This document shows positions 59,039 to 64,000 of a stretch of DNA of 64,000 nt, in pieces. The position numbers and the translations under genes were made by a program. The stretch is from Sphingomonas sp. (GTDB taxonomy: Bacteria > Pseudomonadota > Alphaproteobacteria > Sphingomonadales > Sphingomonadaceae), in the NCBI RefSeq assembly GCF_024508665.1, contig NZ_JANINP010000007.1, positions 558,001 through 622,000 of the forward strand, read 5' to 3'. The notes beneath the pieces were generated by a model. It saw only the letters and a program-made list of their open reading frames with translations, did no database searches and was not told where the DNA came from. How positions within the stretch are numbered: position 1 is the first letter of the stretch; every line of letters begins with the position of its first letter.

Positions 59039-62000
59039 ATGCGGACGGAACATATTACTGAAGGGCAGTTTGTTTCCCTTCGAGGACGGACCTGGCTGGT
59101 CGAGAAGAGTCCCCACCCGCACGCGCCTTTGGCAGCCTGCAGCCTCTCGTGTGTCGATGATGACGCTCAGGGCGAGGAAGTCGAAGTCCTACCGCCGACC
59201 GAGGTGGGCGGGACTCTCCTAGACGAGGAGGCATGGTCGCAGCTCGGCGCCCGCGGCGGCGACGATGCACGAGCATTCGCAGCTTATCTAAGGACCATCG
59301 GCTGGCGCACTGCCACGGCCGCAGATCGGGATCTGTTCCAGGCGCCGTTCCGCGCGGGAATTCGGCTGGATCCTTACCAGCTCCTGCCGCTTCGAAAAGC
59401 GCTTCGTCTCCCGCGCGTCAACATGCTGATCGCGGACGACGTTGGGCTGGGGAAGACTGTCGAGGCCGGTCTCATTCTGCGCGAGCTGTTGCTGCGACGG
59501 CGGGTTGACCTTGCGGTGGTGATCGCGCCGGCAGCGATGACCCTGCAATGGAAAGATGAGCTAGCGGCCAAGTTTGGCCTCTCCTTCGATATCGTCGATC
59601 GCGCATACCTCGAGGAGCTCAGGCGGCGGCGCGGCTTCAGCGTGAACCCCTGGGCGACGGGTTCGCGCTTCATCCTCTCACAAAGCCTCGTCAGCGACGA
59701 GACTTACGTCGGCGGTTTGCGGGACCTGCTGGAAGATTTCCGCGCCCGCTCGCTCCTGATCCTGGACGAAGCGCATCACGCCGCGCCAGCGAGCGGCGGC
59801 CGTTACGCGATCGAGAGCCAGTTCACTAAGGATCTGCGCGACTTGGCTAGCCGCTTCGAACACAGAATCTTCCTGAGTGCGACACCCCACAACGGCCATC
59901 CGAATAGCTTTGCGACGCTGCTCGAACTGCTGGACCCGCAGCGCTTTACACGCGGCATGGACATTCGGCCGGCTGACCTCGAGCCGGTCATGGTCCGCCG
60001 GCTCAAGGGCGATCTGCGCAGGCTCGGCGAGGCATTTCCGGAGCGCGTGGTCGAGCCGATCAGGTTGGCCAATCTACCGGCGGACGCGCCCGAGCTGCAG
60101 CTTGCGACAATGCTTGCAGAATATGGCATACTGAGGGAGCGAAGGATTGGCGGCCTCGCCCGCGGCAAGGCGGCGCAGGCGCGGCTCGCCTTCGTCGGGC
60201 TGCAGCAGCGGCTGTTGTCGTCGGTCCCAGCCTTCGCGCGGACGCTTGCCAAACATCTGACCGGACTCGATCGCTTACTCGCGGGCGCGGCCCCGGCTGC
60301 CCGGCCGGTCGCTGTGTCGGAACGGGAGACTGTGCCGGTCAATGCGGCCGACGAGGCCGAGGAGCTGCGGCTGCTTGACGAGGAGGAAGACCTCGCCGCC
60401 GAAGCGGCGGCAACCTTAGCCACGGAAGAGGTCGATCGCGCCCAGCTCGAGGCGGAGCGTTACCATGCCTCTGCCATGCTCGCCATTGCCGAGGCGACGC
60501 GCGGAAAGCCCGATGCGCGCATCCAGTGGCTGGAGCAATGGATACGCGCCCATCTTCTGGAAGGGGAGCGCTGGGGAAGCAGGCGGCTGCTGCTGTTCAC
60601 GGAATATGAGGACACGCGCCGCTACGTCGAACGACAGCTGAGCAGCCTTCTCGCCGACGTGCTCGACGACGATCAGGATGGCGATGCTCGTATCGACAGC
60701 TTCACCGGCGCCACCTCGGCGGAACGGCGCGAGGCAATTAAACGTGCCTTCAACGATCCTAAGTCGCCGCTGCGCATCCTGGTTTGCACTGACGCCGCGC
60801 GTGAGGGCATCAACCTTCAGGCCCAATGTCACGACCTGGTTCATATCGACCTTCCGTGGAACCCGGGCCGCCTTGAGCAGCGTAACGGCCGCATCGACCG
60901 CAAGCTGCAACCGAGCCGCACCGTCACCTGTCGCTACTTCCTCTACGAGCAGCGCCCTGAGGACGTCGTGCTCGATGCGCTGGTCCGGAAGACCGAACTG
61001 ATCCACCGTCAGCTCGGATCGGCTGGCCAAGTGCTGGAGAAGCGCATCGCCGATCGGCTGGAGCGACAGGGCATTACACGAGCCGACGTCGCCGCAATGG
61101 CGGAGCGCATCCGCGACGAAGAGGCCGACGAGCGGGTGCGCGCGGCTGTGCGAGACCTCGATGACGCTGAGGACCGGCGGCTGGCTCGCCTCAGACGCGA
61201 GGGTGAGGAGCTTTCGCGAGCGCTGGAGCGGGCACGGGCACGGGTGGGCGTCGCGCCTAATGAACTGATGGAGGTAATCGGCCTCGCATTGAGGCGCGGC
61301 GGCGCCGGCTGGTCGGACGAAGGAGCAGTCGGTGTTGTGCCGGTGCTTGCCCTGGATCCGGAGGCCGATGCATTCGCCCGCGATCCAAGCTGGCGGCCGG
61401 TATTCGACGAGCTGCGCGCCCGTCCCATGCGGCGGGGTGAGCGGCCTGCCCAATGGCGCGCCGCCCCCGACGCGCCTGTGCGGCGGATCAGCTTTGCGCC
61501 GGCAGTCCTACCTGACGGCAGGGATGCCGGCGATGTGGTTCAGGTGCATCTCGAGCATCGGCTGGTGCGGAGGCTTCTCTCGCGCTTCTTGTCAGCCGGC
61601 TTTCAGCAGGGGCTGGCCCGCGCCTGCATCCTGAAGACTCGTGAAGCGGGTCCGCCACGTGTGATCCTGATCGGCCGGTTGGCTCTCTATGGCGAGGGCG
61701 CGCAGCGTCTGCATGAGGAGCTGGTGACGGTGACGGCCGAATGGCGCGATCGCGCGCGCGCGCCGGGGCCGCTGCGCCCGCTTGCCGAAAGCGGCGAGGC
61801 CGACGCTCGGGTGCTTGACCAGCTCTTTGCCAACCTGTCCGACGCCGCCAATGCCGATGATGCGACGGTGGAGCGTCTGACGGGCGGCGCGGCCGCCGAT
61901 GTCGCTGACCTGCGCCCGGTGCTGGAAGATCGCGCTGCCGCGCGTGCGGCCCGCGCCGAAGCTGAGCTCCGCAAACGCGGGGAAGCCGAGGCAAGAGATC

Positions 62001-62257
62001 TGGAGAAGCTACTGCAGGAGCAGATAGATCGCATCCGCCGCGAGCAGGGCAAGGATGATCGTCAGCTCACCCTGCTCCTCGACGAGACCGAGGCACGACA
62101 GAGAGCGGCTGATCGACGCTCTTGGGAAAGGGCCGTGACGCGCCTCGATGATGAGCTGGTGCGCGAGCCCGAGCGGCTGCGGCGCTCCTTTGATATCAAG
62201 GCGCGCCGGGTCGAGCCGGTCGGCATCGTCTATCTCTGGCCGGAGGTGGCAAATTGA
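59039..62257 (+). CDS. drmD: DISARM SNF2-like helicase DrmD
   Basis: 1072 residues from the ATG at 59039, with AGGGGG upstream; an in-frame TTG at 59018 is less likely. DEXH/SNF2 motor: DDVGLGKTVEAGL (Walker A, about 134), LDEAHHAAP (DEAH box, about 242), LSATPHNGHPNSF. Helicase C: SFTGATSAERREAIKRAF, CTDAAREGINLQAQ, and LEQRNGRIDR (motif VI, about 612). A long C-terminal region with coiled coils (about 950-1040) follows. Length and layout match DrmD, the hallmark of class 1 DISARM, an anti-phage system acting on incoming DNA. The next gene overlaps its stop (TTGA). Confidence 0.85.
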   Translation: MRTEHITEGQFVSLRGRTWLVEKSPHPHAPLAACSLSCVDDDAQGEEVEVLPPTEVGGTLLDEEAWSQLGARGGDDARAFAAYLRTIGWRTATAADRDLFQAPFRAGIRLDPYQLLPLRKALRLPRVNMLIADDVGLGKTVEAGLILRELLLRRRVDLAVVIAPAAMTLQWKDELAAKFGLSFDIVDRAYLEELRRRRGFSVNPWATGSRFILSQSLVSDETYVGGLRDLLEDFRARSLLILDEAHHAAPASGGRYAIESQFTKDLRDLASRFEHRIFLSATPHNGHPNSFATLLELLDPQRFTRGMDIRPADLEPVMVRRLKGDLRRLGEAFPERVVEPIRLANLPADAPELQLATMLAEYGILRERRIGGLARGKAAQARLAFVGLQQRLLSSVPAFARTLAKHLTGLDRLLAGAAPAARPVAVSERETVPVNAADEAEELRLLDEEEDLAAEAAATLATEEVDRAQLEAERYHASAMLAIAEATRGKPDARIQWLEQWIRAHLLEGERWGSRRLLLFTEYEDTRRYVERQLSSLLADVLDDDQDGDARIDSFTGATSAERREAIKRAFNDPKSPLRILVCTDAAREGINLQAQCHDLVHIDLPWNPGRLEQRNGRIDRKLQPSRTVTCRYFLYEQRPEDVVLDALVRKTELIHRQLGSAGQVLEKRIADRLERQGITRADVAAMAERIRDEEADERVRAAVRDLDDAEDRRLARLRREGEELSRALERARARVGVAPNELMEVIGLALRRGGAGWSDEGAVGVVPVLALDPEADAFARDPSWRPVFDELRARPMRRGERPAQWRAAPDAPVRRISFAPAVLPDGRDAGDVVQVHLEHRLVRRLLSRFLSAGFQQGLARACILKTREAGPPRVILIGRLALYGEGAQRLHEELVTVTAEWRDRARAPGPLRPLAESGEADARVLDQLFANLSDAANADDATVERLTGGAAADVADLRPVLEDRAAARAARAEAELRKRGEAEARDLEKLLQEQIDRIRREQGKDDRQLTLLLDETEARQRAADRRSWERAVTRLDDELVREPERLRRSFDIKARRVEPVGIVYLWPEVAN

Positions 62258-64000
62258 GCGGCGGCCCGCACGATTGGCTTGGGCATGTGCAGCCCACCGG
62301 ACTGGTGGTCGCGCCGGCCAAGCTCGACGAGCTGGGTCTCGCCCCGCTGCCGCAGCACCAGACTGACAACGACGCCGTCAAGGCGCTGCTCGGCGAAGAC
62401 GAACGGTCGTTGCCAGATGCTTGGGCGTTCCTGTCAGAGGTTCTCGGCTGGCCCGAAAGTCGCGTTGCCGGCACGGCCGGGGGGCCTCCCCTCCCCGAGG
62501 AGCTCACGATCTCGCTGCGGGATGGCGAGACCGTTCTCAGCCCGACCTATGCTGTGCGCGTTTCCGACGGCGAGAATTGGCAACTGCTGGTCCGGGTTGA
62601 GGCGCCCGATGTCGTGCTCGACCGACGGGGCGCGCTGGATGGATGGGAGGCGACTCCGCACCAACGGTTCGAGCGACTGCTGCGCGAGACCGGCTTCAGC
62701 GCCGGCGTTCTGATCGGCTCGCGGGCGACCGGACGGCGCGATGAGGACGTGGCCGAGCCCGAGCTTCGCCTCGTCGTGGCGCCCAAGGGCGAGACATCCG
62801 GCTGGATCGCTTGGCCGCTGCCGAGCCTCGCCACCGTCGCCGGGCGTGAAATGCTGGGCGGACTCAAGATGCTGCTCGATCGCTCGACGTTGTGGACGAA
62901 CCCACCGCAGCTGCGTCTGCCGAACATCCTCGCCGAGAGCCGGGCGAGCCAGGCCGACGTTTCGAAGGAGCTCTCCGGGCAGGTGCTCGCCGCGCTGCAC
63001 GAGTTGCTGCGCGGCTTCGACGCCGCCGACCCCGCGCTCGTCCGCGAGCTAGCCGGGCGCGATCCGCATCAACTCTACGAGGGGCTGCTGACGGTGCTGA
63101 TGCGCCTCATCTTTATCCTCTACGCCGAGGACCGCTCGCTGATGCCGTCCATTACCGCCCATGGCGGGGCCGAGCTCTACGAGCGCGGCTATTCGGTCGG
63201 CGGGCTGTTTGTGAAGCTCGGCGACGACGATGCGCTCTATCCGGATACGATGGACGAGAGGCGCGGCGGCTGGGGACGTCTGATTGCCTTGTTCCGGCTG
63301 GTCAGTCGGGGCCATGACGGCTTCATGCAGCGCCGTGGCGGCCGGCTGTTCGACGAGGATCGCTTTCCGTTTCTGCTCGGGAAGCGCGAGCCGAGCGATG
63401 CTGAGCGCGTGCTGCCGGTGTCGGACGGCTGCATCCTGCGCGTGCTCACCGCCCTCATGACCCTTGAGCGGCGTGGCACCCGCGAGCGGTTGTCCTACCG
63501 CACCCTAGACGTCGAGCAGATCGGGTCGGTCTACGAGACGGTGATGGGCTTCATCGTCGACACGGCCTCTGCCCCGATGCTGGCGGTCAAGGCGGGCAAG
63601 AACAACAAAGTGCCCGTCTTCGTCGATCTTGCCGCTTTGGTCGCCGACAAGCCGGCCGATCGCCCGAAGCGGCTGAAGGAGGCAACAGGGCGCGGCCAAT
63701 TCCCGGCCGCCGTCTCGCGCGGGGTGCGCGACGCCGGGGACGTGGCCGCAATGGCAGCGGCGCTCGCGCCGATAGCTGATCCTCGCGGGAGCACAAGGCA
63801 GGAGCCAGTTGCTCACGGCACGCCGATCCTTCAGCCGACCGACGAGCGGCGCCGCACCGGCAGCCACTACACGCCGCGTTCGCTGACCGCCCCGATCGTG
63901 ACGCATGCTCTAGAGCCGGCGTTCGAGAGAATCGGCGCTGATGCGACGCCGGCACAGGTGCTCGACCTGAAGGTCTGCGATCCGGCGGTCGGCTCCGGCG
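62254..64000 (+). CDS. drmMI: DISARM adenine-specific DNA methyltransferase DrmMI, 5' part
   Basis: Starts TTG overlapping the helicase stop and remains open to the window end, giving 582 residues. LYEGLLTVLMRLIFILYAEDRSLMP, ERLSYRTLDVEQIGSVYETVMGF and RRRTGSHYTPRSLTAPIV are the N-terminal signature of large Eco57I-like methyltransferases; the last residues, DPAVGSG, are the SAM-binding motif I. The NPPY catalytic motif is beyond the window. In class 1 DISARM, drmMI follows drmD and is followed by drmA, drmB and drmC, which would lie beyond 64,000. Methylation of host DNA by DrmMI marks self. Confidence 0.82.
   Translation, partial: MSGGPHDWLGHVQPTGLVVAPAKLDELGLAPLPQHQTDNDAVKALLGEDERSLPDAWAFLSEVLGWPESRVAGTAGGPPLPEELTISLRDGETVLSPTYAVRVSDGENWQLLVRVEAPDVVLDRRGALDGWEATPHQRFERLLRETGFSAGVLIGSRATGRRDEDVAEPELRLVVAPKGETSGWIAWPLPSLATVAGREMLGGLKMLLDRSTLWTNPPQLRLPNILAESRASQADVSKELSGQVLAALHELLRGFDAADPALVRELAGRDPHQLYEGLLTVLMRLIFILYAEDRSLMPSITAHGGAELYERGYSVGGLFVKLGDDDALYPDTMDERRGGWGRLIALFRLVSRGHDGFMQRRGGRLFDEDRFPFLLGKREPSDAERVLPVSDGCILRVLTALMTLERRGTRERLSYRTLDVEQIGSVYETVMGFIVDTASAPMLAVKAGKNNKVPVFVDLAALVADKPADRPKRLKEATGRGQFPAAVSRGVRDAGDVAAMAAALAPIADPRGSTRQEPVAHGTPILQPTDERRRTGSHYTPRSLTAPIVTHALEPAFERIGADATPAQVLDLKVCDPAVGSG

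Noticed and set aside
1..64000. tRNA, rRNA or CRISPR array
   Set aside because: No such gene or repeat array was recognised anywhere in the window; an automated scan could still find a tRNA I missed.

Overview
The window reads as a GC-rich alphaproteobacterial chromosome, most likely Sphingomonas or a close relative. This rests on gene content: RcnB-type periplasmic protein, EcfG-type stress promoter, FucP-type permease, SPFH protein, serine-protease autotransporter, and a prophage with rhodobacterial gene-transfer-agent (GTA)-like tail genes. It is inference; no 16S rRNA or tRNA gene is visible.

Positions 1-24,048 are host chromosome. From the left: a truncated prolyl 4-hydroxylase-like oxygenase, an RcnB protein, an orphan [2Fe-2S] subunit of a molybdenum hydroxylase, a LigB-type dioxygenase, a sugar permease with a LacI-like operator, a chagasin-type protease inhibitor, a tiny secreted repeat protein, glutaryl-CoA dehydrogenase, a CitE-like lyase overlapping a ROK sugar kinase, a REC-GGDEF-EAL protein overlapping a CHASE4-type histidine kinase, two small stress-type genes, a DUF983/MocR pair, an SPFH protein with a membrane neighbour, a membrane protein fused to a eukaryotic-like SET domain, a divergent HxlR/azoreductase pair, and a trypsin-like autotransporter.

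Positions about 24,349-57,560 are a prophage, almost all late genes on the minus strand. From right to left: regulators, terminase, portal, protease/scaffold, capsid, connector genes, tail tube, tail chaperone with a probable -1 frameshift, tape measure, DUF2460, DUF2163, NlpC/P60, tail tip, tailspike with an SGNH-type esterase domain, a second tail protein, then a lysis cassette (small membrane proteins, holin-like, SAR-type GH108 endolysin, overlapping spanins). Plus-strand cargo genes interrupt the operon: two O-acyltransferases, a broken FkbM methyltransferase, a secreted protein, a YrhB/Imm35 protein and a small gene pair; a FAD monooxygenase is cargo on the late strand. The XRE regulator has an apparently leaderless promoter and three copies of one operator. 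No integrase is visible, so the element may be incomplete.

Positions about 57,560-59,038 are a decayed junction holding an IS3-family remnant. From 59,039 to the window end are the first two genes of what looks like a class 1 DISARM anti-phage system: the SNF2-like helicase DrmD and the N-terminal part of the DrmMI adenine methyltransferase.

The points most worth following are the membrane-SET fusion, the capsule-acetylation logic of the prophage (acyltransferases plus tailspike esterase), the unlisted frameshift product of the tail chaperone, the three-operator switch, and the DISARM locus beside the prophage.
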